From positions 124,001 to 188,000 of the forward strand of contig FOEZ01000002.1 of the NCBI GenBank assembly GCA_900110595.1: 64,000 bases of DNA, read 5' to 3'. The notes under the pieces were generated by a model. It was not told the DNA's origin. It worked only from the letters and a program-made list of their open reading frames with translations, and searched no databases. Numbering within the stretch: the stretch's first letter is position 1; every line of letters starts with the position of its first letter. The DNA comes from Arthrobacter sp. OV608. GTDB lineage: Bacteria > Actinomycetota > Actinomycetes > Actinomycetales > Micrococcaceae. Shown here in pieces: positions 33,321 through 40,748 of the stretch. A program made the translations under genes and the position numbers.

Positions 33321-34256
33321 TCAGGCGCTGACGGTGACTTTGCCGATGTTTGCGGCGGCGAAGGCTTTGGCGATTTCGGTTTCGGCGCCCTCGGGCAGGG
33401 GCAGGAGCGGGGTGCGCACTGTGGCGTGGTCCAGGATGCCGCGGTTCACGAGTCCCCACTTCAAGGCGACGGTGCCCTCCATGTGGGAGCCGCGGTGGTA
33501 AACGTTCTTGGTCACCGGCAGCAGCCGCTCATGAATTGCGTGGGCACGCGGGTAGTCCTGCGCCTTCCCGGCCTCGATCAGTTCGACGAGCAGTTCGGGG
33601 GCGATGTTGCCGTAGCCGACGAGCAGGCCGTCCACATCGAACATTGTCGGCAGCAGGTACTCGTCATGGCAGGACAGCACCTGCAGTTCGGGGTACGCGG
33701 CGCGCAGCGCGGGGATTTCGGTGTACCAACGGCGCATGTTCCGGACACCGTTCTTCGTGGCAAAGACGCCTTCCTGGCCGGCGATCTCCAACTGGGTTTC
33801 GAGGTCGTAGGTCGCCTTGGTGTTGTCGGGGTACTGGAAGAGGATCAGCGGCAGACCTGACTCTTCGTAGATCTCCTGGTAACGCGACTGCGGGGCGCCC
33901 TTCTGGTATCCGAAGCGCAGCCACCCGTGCGAGGGGTAGACGAGACCAGCTGACGCGCCGGCCTCGACGGCCTTCTTGGCCTCGAGAGCCGCGGTCTTGT
34001 TGCCTTCCTTCGTGATGCCCGCCACGACCGGTACGCGGCCGTCGGTGGACGCCACGAATGCGCGGATAACGTCCAGCTGCTCCTCTTCGGTAAGGAACGT
34101 GCCTTCGCCGGCGTGCCCCAGGACGACGAGGCTTTTCACGCCATCAATCGATCCAAGCCATGAACCCAGGCGCTGGATGGCAGCGAAGTCGACAGCGCCA
34201 TCTTCGGTGAACGGGGTGACAGGTGCGGGGCTGAGTCCGCGGAGGTCGAGTGTCAT
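33321..34256 (-). CDS. DHDPS/N-acetylneuraminate lyase family aldolase
   Basis: This 311-residue TIM-barrel protein belongs to the Schiff-base aldolase/dehydratase family. The Schiff-base Lys is in FATKNGVRN, and the helper Tyr is in LFQYPDN. The substrate-loop GHAGEG stands where true DapA has a GTTGE-type motif, and the gene is controlled with a transporter rather than lysine genes, so a sugar-acid or hydroxy-acid substrate is likely. ATG 34256 fits family length. Three AACGTTT boxes upstream suggest repression by the divergent LacI protein. Confidence 0.85.
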   Translation of the reverse strand: MTLDLRGLSPAPVTPFTEDGAVDFAAIQRLGSWLGSIDGVKSLVVLGHAGEGTFLTEEEQLDVIRAFVASTDGRVPVVAGITKEGNKTAALEAKKAVEAGASAGLVYPSHGWLRFGYQKGAPQSRYQEIYEESGLPLILFQYPDNTKATYDLETQLEIAGQEGVFATKNGVRNMRRWYTEIPALRAAYPELQVLSCHDEYLLPTMFDVDGLLVGYGNIAPELLVELIEAGKAQDYPRAHAIHERLLPVTKNVYHRGSHMEGTVALKWGLVNRGILDHATVRTPLLPLPEGAETEIAKAFAAANIGKVTVSA

Positions 34257-34302
34257 TACAGCTACCTTCTTGTCTTCTTTGAGGATCGGTAGTTCCGATT
34301 CT

Positions 34303-34369
34303 GGGAACGTTTGCGGGAACGTTTTCAATATTGCAACGTGTCCCACCTCACTGTCAAGAGAACGTTTGC
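34303..34369. promoter_or_regulatory. LacI-type operators in divergent region
   Basis: GGGAACGTTTGC (34303-34314), GGGAACGTTTTC (34315-34326) and GAGAACGTTTGC (34358-34369) lie between the aldolase and the LacI gene. They probably bind the LacI protein and control both directions. Confidence 0.65.
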
Positions 34370-34422
34370 AAAAAGGTGGAATAGAGTGTCTCGTACGCCC
34401 CTTTTGAAAGAGGAGAACCGCC

Positions 34423-35451
34423 ATGGAACCGGCCGCCCCCGGGACGATCGTCACGCTTAAGGACGTTGCTGCGGCCAGTGGCGTGAGCATCTCAACGGCC
34501 AGCCGTGCCCTGGATGAACGCACCACGTCGCGTTCCGCTTCTGCTGCCCGGGTCAGGAAAATTGCCGAGGACCTGGGCTACCGCCGGAACTCGTTCGCCT
34601 CCAACCTCCGACGGGGTGAGACACGGACCCTCGGAGTGCTGGTGCCCCGGCTCAGCGACACCGTCATGGCCCTGATGTTCGAAGAGCTGGAGCGGGCGGC
34701 GTCGGACCGCGGCTACTTTGCCATGGTCGCCACCAGCGGCGATGATCCCGACGATGAACGCCGGGCAGCCGAAACGCTCCTTGACCGGAATGTGGACGGC
34801 CTGATCCTCGCGACTGCCCGGATCGACGACGAACTGCCCAGGCATCTGCGGGAACGGGGCATGGCGCACGCGCTGGTGCTGCGTACTGACGGGATCAGCC
34901 CGTCGGCCCTTGGCGATGACGAGGTAGGCGGATACCTGGCGGTCCGGCATCTGATCGATCTCGGGCACCGTGACATCGGGATAGTGACAGGCCCGTCATT
35001 CACCTCCACCGGGCGGGGCCGTCTCGCCGGCGCCCGCAGAGCCTTGGAAGGAGCAGGCATCGAAGCCCGGGAAGACTGGCTGATCGCCGCAGGCTATGGC
35101 ATCGAAAGCGGGTTCTCGGCCGCAGAAAAACTCCTGTCCAGCGATCCCGGACCACGTCCCAGCGCCGTATTCGCCGCCAACGACAACCTGGCCCTGGGAG
35201 TCATCGCGGCCGCCCACCGCCGCGGTATCACCGTGGGAGAAGACCTGGCATTGGTTGGCTACAACGACATACCCCTCGCATCCCGCCTTTCAACTCCCCT
35301 TTCCTCTGTGCGGGTGCCCCTGGACCAGATTGCCGCCAACGCGATCGACCTCATCGTGAACCCGGGTAAGGAACCTAGAATCCGGACTTCCATTCCCACC
35401 CTCATACCCCGGCAGTCCAGCGGCGGGCCCCAGGCGCAGCAGAGGCACTAA
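34423..35451 (+). CDS. LacI family transcriptional regulator
   Basis: This 342-residue regulator has the N-terminal LacI helix-turn-helix (TLKDVAAASGVSISTASRAL) and a periplasmic-binding-protein-like effector domain (LGVLVPRLSD, NVDGLILATA, LVGYNDIPLA). It is divergent from the aldolase and Nramp-like transporter genes and probably represses them through the AACGTTT boxes until a substrate binds. ATG 34423 follows AAAGAGGAGAA, a strong ribosome site. Confidence 0.9.
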   Translation: MEPAAPGTIVTLKDVAAASGVSISTASRALDERTTSRSASAARVRKIAEDLGYRRNSFASNLRRGETRTLGVLVPRLSDTVMALMFEELERAASDRGYFAMVATSGDDPDDERRAAETLLDRNVDGLILATARIDDELPRHLRERGMAHALVLRTDGISPSALGDDEVGGYLAVRHLIDLGHRDIGIVTGPSFTSTGRGRLAGARRALEGAGIEAREDWLIAAGYGIESGFSAAEKLLSSDPGPRPSAVFAANDNLALGVIAAAHRRGITVGEDLALVGYNDIPLASRLSTPLSSVRVPLDQIAANAIDLIVNPGKEPRIRTSIPTLIPRQSSGGPQAQQRH

Positions 35452-35495
35452 AGGCTGGAATGCCACCACCAAAACTTGATCAATTGGGGAAGGGC

Positions 35496-36056
35496 CTACT
35501 TCTGGCCCGTCAGCAGTGTTCCCTGGATCGCCGTCAACGGTACTGCCCCGTAGTCCCTGGAATCGATGGACACGCCTCGGTTGTCCCCCAACACAAAAAC
35601 GCTGCCGGCCGGCACTTCCTCCGGGCCGAAGTAGGTGGCGTCGATGCGGCTGTGGTCGATGAAGGGTTCTGGTACGGGGACGTCGTCGACGTACAGTTCG
35701 GAATCCCGGATGGCCACGGTCTGGCCCTCCACTGCGATGATCCGCTTGATGGCCGTGTGGCCGTCAACAGGGCTGGTAAAGGCAACCACCACGCCGTTCC
35801 GGATCCAGCCTGCCGCGGCGGCCGGCTTGTACAGGAGCACCACCGTGCCCTCGGCAATGGTGGGCTCCATACTGTCCGAGGAAACGGTGAAGGGTTCCAC
35901 CAGCCAGGCGCGGGCGGCGAATATGGCCAGGGCGGGAATCAGCGCCCTGGCCAGGAGGCGGGAGTGCTGTCCCTTCAGGACATGGACTTTTGGCCGCAGC
36001 AGGCGGCGGCGTGGAGCCCGCCGCCTGCCGCGGCCAATGATGCGCGCCGTGGTCAG
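35496..36056 (-). CDS. lepB: Signal peptidase I, apparently starting at CTG
   Basis: The protease motifs are complete: Ser in SSDSMEPT, Lys in IKRIIAVEG, and VLGDNRGVSIDSR. The first ATG/GTG in frame, at 35900, would remove the membrane anchor, yet the upstream frame clearly encodes it (LLARALIPALAIFAARAWLVEP) after a basic stretch. No ATG, GTG or TTG is available there. A CTG at 36056 overlaps the oxidase stop as CTGA and follows AAGGAGAAGGA, so it is the best start (186 aa). The enzyme would release signal peptides outside the membrane and may serve the neighbouring oxidase. Confidence 0.75.
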   Translation of the reverse strand: MTTARIIGRGRRRAPRRRLLRPKVHVLKGQHSRLLARALIPALAIFAARAWLVEPFTVSSDSMEPTIAEGTVVLLYKPAAAAGWIRNGVVVAFTSPVDGHTAIKRIIAVEGQTVAIRDSELYVDDVPVPEPFIDHSRIDATYFGPEEVPAGSVFVLGDNRGVSIDSRDYGAVPLTAIQGTLLTGQK

Positions 36057-37663
36057 TCCTTCTCGTTGTCCCAGGTGGCCTTGGCCGCCGTCATGGGATC
36101 ATTCGGGTCCCAGTCGCCGTCCTTCAGTCCTACCCGGAATTGGACCATCATGTCGTGGTCCTCGTGCGGGAGGTTATGGCAGTGCATCATGTAAATGCCC
36201 TGCTGCGGGGTGAACTTCATCAGGACCCGGACGGTCTCGCCTTCACCGACGTACACCACGTCCTTCGGACCGCGTTCGTGGGCAAAGGGCGCCCCTCCGT
36301 TGCGGCTGAGGATCTGGAAGTCCACCAGGTGGATGTGGACGGGATGGAACCAGCCGCCGGAGGAGTTCTCGATTTCCCAGATCTCCACGTCGTTCAGCGC
36401 AGGATCGGCAACCACCTTCTTGTAGCCGCTGGCAATGACGTCCTGCCAGCTGTCATCGTTGATGGTCCACAGGTTGGAGCTGTCGTTCCGCTTGACCCTG
36501 AACTTGCGGGTTTTCACTGCCTGCCCCGCTGACAGCGACATGGCCTCGCTCTTCACAAGGGTGGTGGGGATCCGGTTCCAGGTGGGGTCCGAGGTGTCCA
36601 CCGGCTCGTCCGTGACGTCAAACGCCATGATTTTGTTGGTGAAGTCGTAATCCACATTGTTTTTGTTGGACAGGTTCCGGAGTTCGATCCGCTGCCCGGT
36701 CTTGTACTTCCGGAAGTCGATCAGGACCTCGTAGCGCTCCGCACCGCCATGGCGGTAATTCGCCACGCTTTGCGCCGCCGGCATCAGGCCGCCGTCGGTC
36801 CCCACCATCACCAGGGGATCCCCCGTGCTGAGCGTCGGCCGCAGCGAGCGGGAGATGGAACAGTTAAGGATCCGGAAGCGGTATACGCGTTTCTGCACCT
36901 TCATGACCGGCCACGGCTTCCCGTTGACCAGGATCACGTCGCCCCACAGGCCCGAGTGGGTGTTGTCGTCGTACCCCAGGGAGCCGTCGGCGGCGAACAT
37001 CGCATCACTGACCGTCAGCGCCACATCGTACCGGCCCTGCGGGAGCAGCTGGCGTTCGATCGGATCGTGCATGTGGTACTGCGCGGCAAGGCCGGAATAG
37101 GCGTTGAGGGCCGTGAAGTGGACACCATGGTCGTGGTACCAGAGGGTGCGGGCCGGCTGGAAGTTGGGGTAATGGTAGTCCTTGTAGAAACCCGGAAGCG
37201 TGATGTCGCTGGCGTAGCCGTCGTACTGCGGCAGGGACGCTGAACCGTGCAAGTGGGTGGACGTGGAGAGGGAGTGCCCGTCGAGCGCGTGCTGGGCCGG
37301 AAGCTGGTTGCGCACCCTCAAGACGGCTTTTGTGCCCTGGTCAAGGCTGATGGTGGGACCGGGGAACAATCCGTTGTAGCCGAGGATTGGCGTGGTGAGC
37401 CGCGGAAGGATGTTGGCCGTGGCGGCCTTCTCCGTCACCCGGTAGTAGTTGACCGGCAACCCGTCTGCAGGGTCGATGCCGGTGGAATAGGGTTCGAGGA
37501 TCGGGGACTGGACAAAGGATGACTGGAACGGCCGGGGCATATCCCTGTCGCTGAGCCGGCTGGCCGACTTGGCCTCCACCGATCCTGTGGGCAACATGGC
37601 AGCCCCTGCTCCCAGGACTCCGAGTCCTCCGAATATTAGAACCTGTCGGCGTGAAATGGTCAT
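36053..37663 (-). CDS. Multicopper oxidase, TAT-exported
   Basis: This 536-residue enzyme has the copper-site motifs HLHG, WYHDHG, HPVHIHL and MMHCHNLPHEDHDMM, giving the type 1 and the trinuclear type 2/3 centres. The N-terminus (ISRRQVLIFGGLGVLGAG) is a twin-arginine signal. It resembles CotA, bilirubin oxidase and CueO-type proteins that oxidise phenols, bilirubin or Cu(I). ATG 37663 follows GAAGGAGG. It overlaps a signal peptidase gene downstream, and an anchored protein gene is upstream. Confidence 0.9.
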   Translation of the reverse strand: MTISRRQVLIFGGLGVLGAGAAMLPTGSVEAKSASRLSDRDMPRPFQSSFVQSPILEPYSTGIDPADGLPVNYYRVTEKAATANILPRLTTPILGYNGLFPGPTISLDQGTKAVLRVRNQLPAQHALDGHSLSTSTHLHGSASLPQYDGYASDITLPGFYKDYHYPNFQPARTLWYHDHGVHFTALNAYSGLAAQYHMHDPIERQLLPQGRYDVALTVSDAMFAADGSLGYDDNTHSGLWGDVILVNGKPWPVMKVQKRVYRFRILNCSISRSLRPTLSTGDPLVMVGTDGGLMPAAQSVANYRHGGAERYEVLIDFRKYKTGQRIELRNLSNKNNVDYDFTNKIMAFDVTDEPVDTSDPTWNRIPTTLVKSEAMSLSAGQAVKTRKFRVKRNDSSNLWTINDDSWQDVIASGYKKVVADPALNDVEIWEIENSSGGWFHPVHIHLVDFQILSRNGGAPFAHERGPKDVVYVGEGETVRVLMKFTPQQGIYMMHCHNLPHEDHDMMVQFRVGLKDGDWDPNDPMTAAKATWDNEKD

Positions 37664-37789
37664 GGCCGGCCTCCTTCGTTGTTGTGTCCGACTGTGCCGG
37701 AACCAGCTTGGAGATTTCCTGCGCAGGATTTGCGTGCCCTTGGAGAAACCATGAAGGCCGGCGCGCATCCCGGAAATCCGGCGGACACG

Positions 37790-38302
37790 CTACTTCCCTC
37801 CCCGGTGGTGTCCGGCGCCCAGTGACAGCCCTGGTCCTCCTGGCAGTTCCAGCGCCAGGTCGATTGCTTTATCCGGGAGCTCGTACACGAGCGTGGCGTT
37901 GATGCTTTCCCCTTGGCGGGCCTTGGCTGGTCCGGGAGAAAACCAGACCGGCTTCCAGGTCCCGGTGCCAAGGGCCGAGACGGTGTACCTGGACGGGTCG
38001 AAGGACAGGCCGTCCTGCTCCATCGCAGTCAGCTCCACCAGGATGCGTACCCGGTGCACTTCGTTGCCCGGCGGCTTGGCGAGCGCAGCCGACGGCGTGG
38101 GGGGCATCCATCCATCCACTTCGAGGGGTATCACGCCGTGGATGCGTGCCAGCCCGCCATCAAGGCTTCCTGATGCCCCCAGCATGGCAGGAGGCGTCCG
38201 CGGGGTGGCCAGCAGGATGCTGGCCAGCAGGGCCCCGACGATCGTGAGCAATATTGCCGGAACAAGATATTTGGTGCGCGTGCGCAATGCTGTTGGTGCC
38301 AT
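37790..38302 (-). CDS. Membrane-anchored protein upstream of multicopper oxidase
   Basis: The 170-residue product has an N-terminal anchor (YLVPAILLTIVGALLASILLA) and an exported beta-rich domain (VRILVELTAMEQDGLSFDP, NATLVYELPDKAIDLALEL) that resembles DUF4352-like Ig folds. The C-terminus GAGHHRGGK may bind metal. It is first in a minus-strand run with the oxidase and signal peptidase. A role in copper delivery to the oxidase is only a guess from context. Confidence 0.7.
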   Translation of the reverse strand: MAPTALRTRTKYLVPAILLTIVGALLASILLATPRTPPAMLGASGSLDGGLARIHGVIPLEVDGWMPPTPSAALAKPPGNEVHRVRILVELTAMEQDGLSFDPSRYTVSALGTGTWKPVWFSPGPAKARQGESINATLVYELPDKAIDLALELPGGPGLSLGAGHHRGGK

Positions 38303-38320
38303 ACCGGCAGTGTCCCCACG

Positions 38321-38343
38321 GCTCCTAGGGAATCCCTAGGAGC
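38321..38343 (-). promoter_or_regulatory. Perfect palindrome upstream of oxidase operon
   Basis: GCTCCTAGGGA and TCCCTAGGAGC flank one central base, giving 11-base arms, 18 bases before the anchored-protein start. CTAGGG-type palindromes suit CsoR or MerR-like copper regulators, but the regulator is not identified. Confidence 0.55.
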
Positions 38344-38376
38344 GGGAAAAGGGACCTTCCCCCATCAAGTGAAGAA

Positions 38377-38425
38377 CTTGAGCAAGTCCTGCGCCGTCCT
38401 TGATCATCTGCTCACCGGTCCTTGA
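38377..38425 (+). promoter_or_regulatory. CTTGA repeats at 22-base spacing
   Basis: CTTGA occurs at 38377, 38399 and 38421, exactly two helical turns apart, with a degenerate CCTGC at 38388. CCTTGATCAAGG (38420-38431) is also a palindrome. The pattern resembles the sites at 7974 and 39237. Confidence 0.4.
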
Positions 38426-38479
38426 TCAAGGAGGTGCACAGTAGTCCCAGCGAGCGCAGTAGGTGTGTCCTGAATAGTT

Positions 38480-38524
38480 GAGTACTCATTACTCGTGCGC
38501 TCCAAATATCCCGCCCCGTAACGT
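38480..38524 (+). promoter_or_regulatory. GAGTA-N5-TACTC plus CGTAACGT element, copy B
   Basis: GAGTA-CTCAT-TACTC (38480-38494) precedes CGTAACGT (38517-38524) by 22 bases, as in copy A, including the following GCAGCA. The first gene downstream is the HPt-like gene at 38763, after a 239-base leader. Confidence 0.65.
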
Positions 38525-38628
38525 GCAGCACAGAGTGCCGTTGTGGTCACTCGCTCAGGGTTTCGAAACTGTCAGGCGGGCAGGTTATGCGGATAAATTT
38601 CCGGGTGCGGACAGGGCATCCCAGGACC

Positions 38629-38684
38629 GGGGCCGATGGCGGAGGCGGCGGAACAGCGTTGTTCCGCAAAGAGCCATCGGCCCC
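38629..38684 (+). promoter_or_regulatory. Stable two-part hairpin in leader of HPt-like gene
   Basis: GGGGCCGATGGC (38629-38640) pairs with GCCATCGGCCCC (38673-38684). Inside, GCGGAACA (38648-38655) pairs with TGTTCCGC (38660-38667) around a GCGT loop. The structure lies between the copy B promoter element and the start codon. Confidence 0.6.
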
Positions 38685-38762
38685 TGCACCCTCCCGGCCG
38701 CGCCCGGGCTACGCGGCTTCATCCCCTGACCGCGCCGTTGGCAGCGCCCGGTGGGACCAGCA

Positions 38763-39161
38763 ATGACCGTCGCGGAGTACGACGACGAGAGCGCACCGCT
38801 GCTGGACGGTTCAGTACTGGACAGGTTGCGTGAGGAGCTGGATGACGACGAAGGTGTGTGGAAGGTATTTATCCAGGACTTCGTTGCCCAGCTGCCGGCC
38901 AGGACGGAGAAGCTGCGCCTGGCGCTGACCACAGGAGACAGCGTGGGCGCCATGGTGGCAGTGCTGAGCCTGAAGACTTCGAGCCAGATGGTGGGGGCCG
39001 AACGGCTTGCGGACCTTGTGCTTGAGCTGGAGAACCTGCTCCGCGTCGAATGCTCCGGCCGGGACCCTGCTGTTGTCCTGCCCCGGCTCGCGGCAGGGCG
39101 CCTGGTGCAGATCAAGGAGTGCGCGCAACAGACCAGGTATTTCCTGCAGCGGCACCTTTAG
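38763..39161 (+). CDS. HPt-like protein lacking the phospho-histidine (1)
   Basis: The 132-residue helical protein resembles HPt phosphotransfer domains. The helix that normally reads AHxLKGSS...GA here reads VLSLKTSSQMVGA (residues 67-79), with Leu68 in place of the phospho-accepting His. The rest of the pattern (LKxxS, GAERLADLVLELE) is kept. It cannot carry phosphate in the usual way and may act as a binding decoy or adaptor. Two paralogues with the same loss are at 42365 and 46301. It shares its promoter element with two GAF-ANTAR genes. Confidence 0.75.
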   Translation: MTVAEYDDESAPLLDGSVLDRLREELDDDEGVWKVFIQDFVAQLPARTEKLRLALTTGDSVGAMVAVLSLKTSSQMVGAERLADLVLELENLLRVECSGRDPAVVLPRLAAGRLVQIKECAQQTRYFLQRHL

Positions 39162-39236
39162 CGGCCAGGCGTTCCCATGGTGTCCGTTCCCGGGTGGAAC
39201 GGTTTTGCAGTCCGGACCAAAAATGACATCAAGAAA

Positions 39237-39252
39237 CTTGAGCGGACCTTGA
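39237..39252 (+). promoter_or_regulatory. CTTGA pair at 11-base spacing before GH26-like gene
   Basis: CTTGA begins at 39237 and 39248, one turn apart, with a TAGGAT -10-like box at 39274-39279. It resembles the OmpR-type repeats at 7974 and 38377. Confidence 0.4.
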
Positions 39253-39353
39253 GACTTTTGCTCCGGCGGGACCTTAGGATCGGGTCAGTGCCGCTGGCAC
39301 CGGACTGACGGCTGCCGGACTGGCAGCCCCGACGATTGCGGGGACCGATCGCT

Positions 39354-40577
39354 GTGTTCAAGTTTGTAAAAGTACTTACCGCTGCCCTTGCCGTCAGCGC
39401 AGGCCTGGCACTGGCAGGGGTTCAGCCGGTCCAGGCAGCACCAGCGGCCCAGGTTACGCTCAGCCCGGCCACGGGGCCGGCGGGATCTTCCGTCACTGTC
39501 AGCGGGGCCGGTTTTAAGGTTTCCACGTCCGGAACGGTCATAGTCGGTTCGGCGACGTTCCCTTTCCGGACGGCCTCCAACGGAGCGTTCAGCACGGCGA
39601 TCACCATACCGGCGGCCGCAACGGGAAAACTGACCATCACCGCCAAAACCTCCTCCATCCAGGGGTCCTCAGTATTCACCGTGGCTCCCCCGGTGCAGGA
39701 GCTCCCGCCGGTCAGCACTGCCCGCCTGCGGTTCGGGGCGGCAACCCCAAGTGGGCCCCTGGCCAGCGCTGAGCTGGACGAGGTGGCACGGCTGGCAGGG
39801 GAAAGCCCGTCCAGTGTCCTCTTCTACAAGGACTTCCTGCAGGCTCCGCCGATCAGCGAAATGAACGCGGCACGGGCACGTGGCGCAGTGCCGTTGGTGA
39901 CGTGGGAGCCGTGGGCATGGGGAGGCGGGCTGGATCAGCCCGCTTACGCCCTGGACAGGATCGCTGCAGGCGATTTTGATGCCCGGATCGTTGAGTGGGG
40001 GCAGGCACTGGCTGCTTGGGGTTACCCGGTGCAGCTGAGGTTCGCCCATGAGATGAACGGCAACTGGTATCCCTGGGCAGAGGGCGTCAACGGCAATGGG
40101 GCCGGGGACTACGTCCAGGCATGGCGGCACGTGCATGATGTGGTGGCTGCCACGGGCGCATCCAATGTCTCATGGGTATGGAGTCCGAACGTTCCCTATT
40201 GGGGTTCCACTGACTTGGCCGGCTTGTTTCCCGGCGCCGGATATGTCGACGTCGTAGCCTTGGACGGATACAACTGGGGCACGTCAGCCTCGTGGAGCGG
40301 CTGGGTCTCGCCGCAGGATCTTTTTGCTCCGGGTATTGCCGAACTGAGGGCGCTGGCCCCGGGCCTGCCGGTCCTGATCGCTGAGACCGCCTCCAGCGAG
40401 GCCGGCGGGTCCAAAGCCGCCTGGAACACGGACCTGGTGTCCTACCTCGCGGCCCAGCCGGACGTGATGGGTTTCGTCTGGTTCCACATGCAAAAGGAAG
40501 CGGACTGGCGCATTAACAGCAGTGACGCCTCGGCGGCCGCCTTTAAGTCAGCGTTGGCGGCCCGCCGGGCGTCGTAG
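39354..40577 (+). CDS. Secreted GH26-like glycoside hydrolase with TIG domain
   Basis: The 407-residue product has a signal peptide (LTAALAVSAGLALAG, cut after VQA), an IPT/TIG immunoglobulin-like domain (residues about 35-120), and a TIM-barrel catalytic domain. The acid/base Glu is in RFAHEMNGNWYPW, and the likely nucleophile is in VLIAETASSE, the arrangement of family 26 mannanases and related enzymes. It should cleave a beta-mannan or similar polymer outside the cell. GTG 39354 has GGGGA upstream. Confidence 0.8.
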   Translation: MFKFVKVLTAALAVSAGLALAGVQPVQAAPAAQVTLSPATGPAGSSVTVSGAGFKVSTSGTVIVGSATFPFRTASNGAFSTAITIPAAATGKLTITAKTSSIQGSSVFTVAPPVQELPPVSTARLRFGAATPSGPLASAELDEVARLAGESPSSVLFYKDFLQAPPISEMNAARARGAVPLVTWEPWAWGGGLDQPAYALDRIAAGDFDARIVEWGQALAAWGYPVQLRFAHEMNGNWYPWAEGVNGNGAGDYVQAWRHVHDVVAATGASNVSWVWSPNVPYWGSTDLAGLFPGAGYVDVVALDGYNWGTSASWSGWVSPQDLFAPGIAELRALAPGLPVLIAETASSEAGGSKAAWNTDLVSYLAAQPDVMGFVWFHMQKEADWRINSSDASAAAFKSALAARRAS

Positions 40578-40590
40578 GGCTTGGGGCCGG

Positions 40591-40746
40591 TTACGGCCGG
40601 GCGGCGGGGTTCCGGCGTACCAGGGCGATCAGTGCCACACCAATGAGCATGATGCCGAGTGCGGTGAGTATGCCGGCTCCAACGTTGAGTCCGGTGTAAG
40701 CCAAAGCGGCGCCGGACGCGGGGATGGAGGCGTTCATTCCGTACAT
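40591..40746 (-). CDS. Tiny LAYTG-motif membrane peptide (51 aa)
   Basis: The 51-residue product has a short polar start, the motif L-A-Y-T-G, a hydrophobic helix (ILTALGIMLIGVALIALV) and a basic tail (RRNPAARP). LAxTG is the class E sortase signal in high-GC Gram-positive bacteria, but no signal peptide precedes it. Its ATG lies two bases after the glycosyltransferase stop, so it is coupled to that gene. It may be a sortase substrate or a small regulator of polysaccharide export. Confidence that it is expressed is moderate. Confidence 0.65.
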   Translation of the reverse strand: MYGMNASIPASGAALAYTGLNVGAGILTALGIMLIGVALIALVRRNPAARP

Positions 40747-40748
40747 TG

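Larger units (their letters stand above)
38303..38762. other. Regulatory intergenic region with several elements
   Basis: This 460-base stretch holds a 23-base palindrome (38321-38343), CTTGA repeats (38377-38425), copy B of the GAGTA-N5-TACTC element and a long structured leader (38629-38684). I see no protein gene in it. Confidence 0.6.

Noticed and set aside
35496..35900. Signal peptidase starting at the GTG at 35900
   Set aside because: This would remove the membrane anchor that the upstream frame plainly encodes, so a start further upstream was preferred.
38629..38684. Leader hairpin considered as a standard ANTAR target
   Set aside because: Known ANTAR targets have two small stems with hexanucleotide loops. 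This structure has a single stack with a four-base loop.
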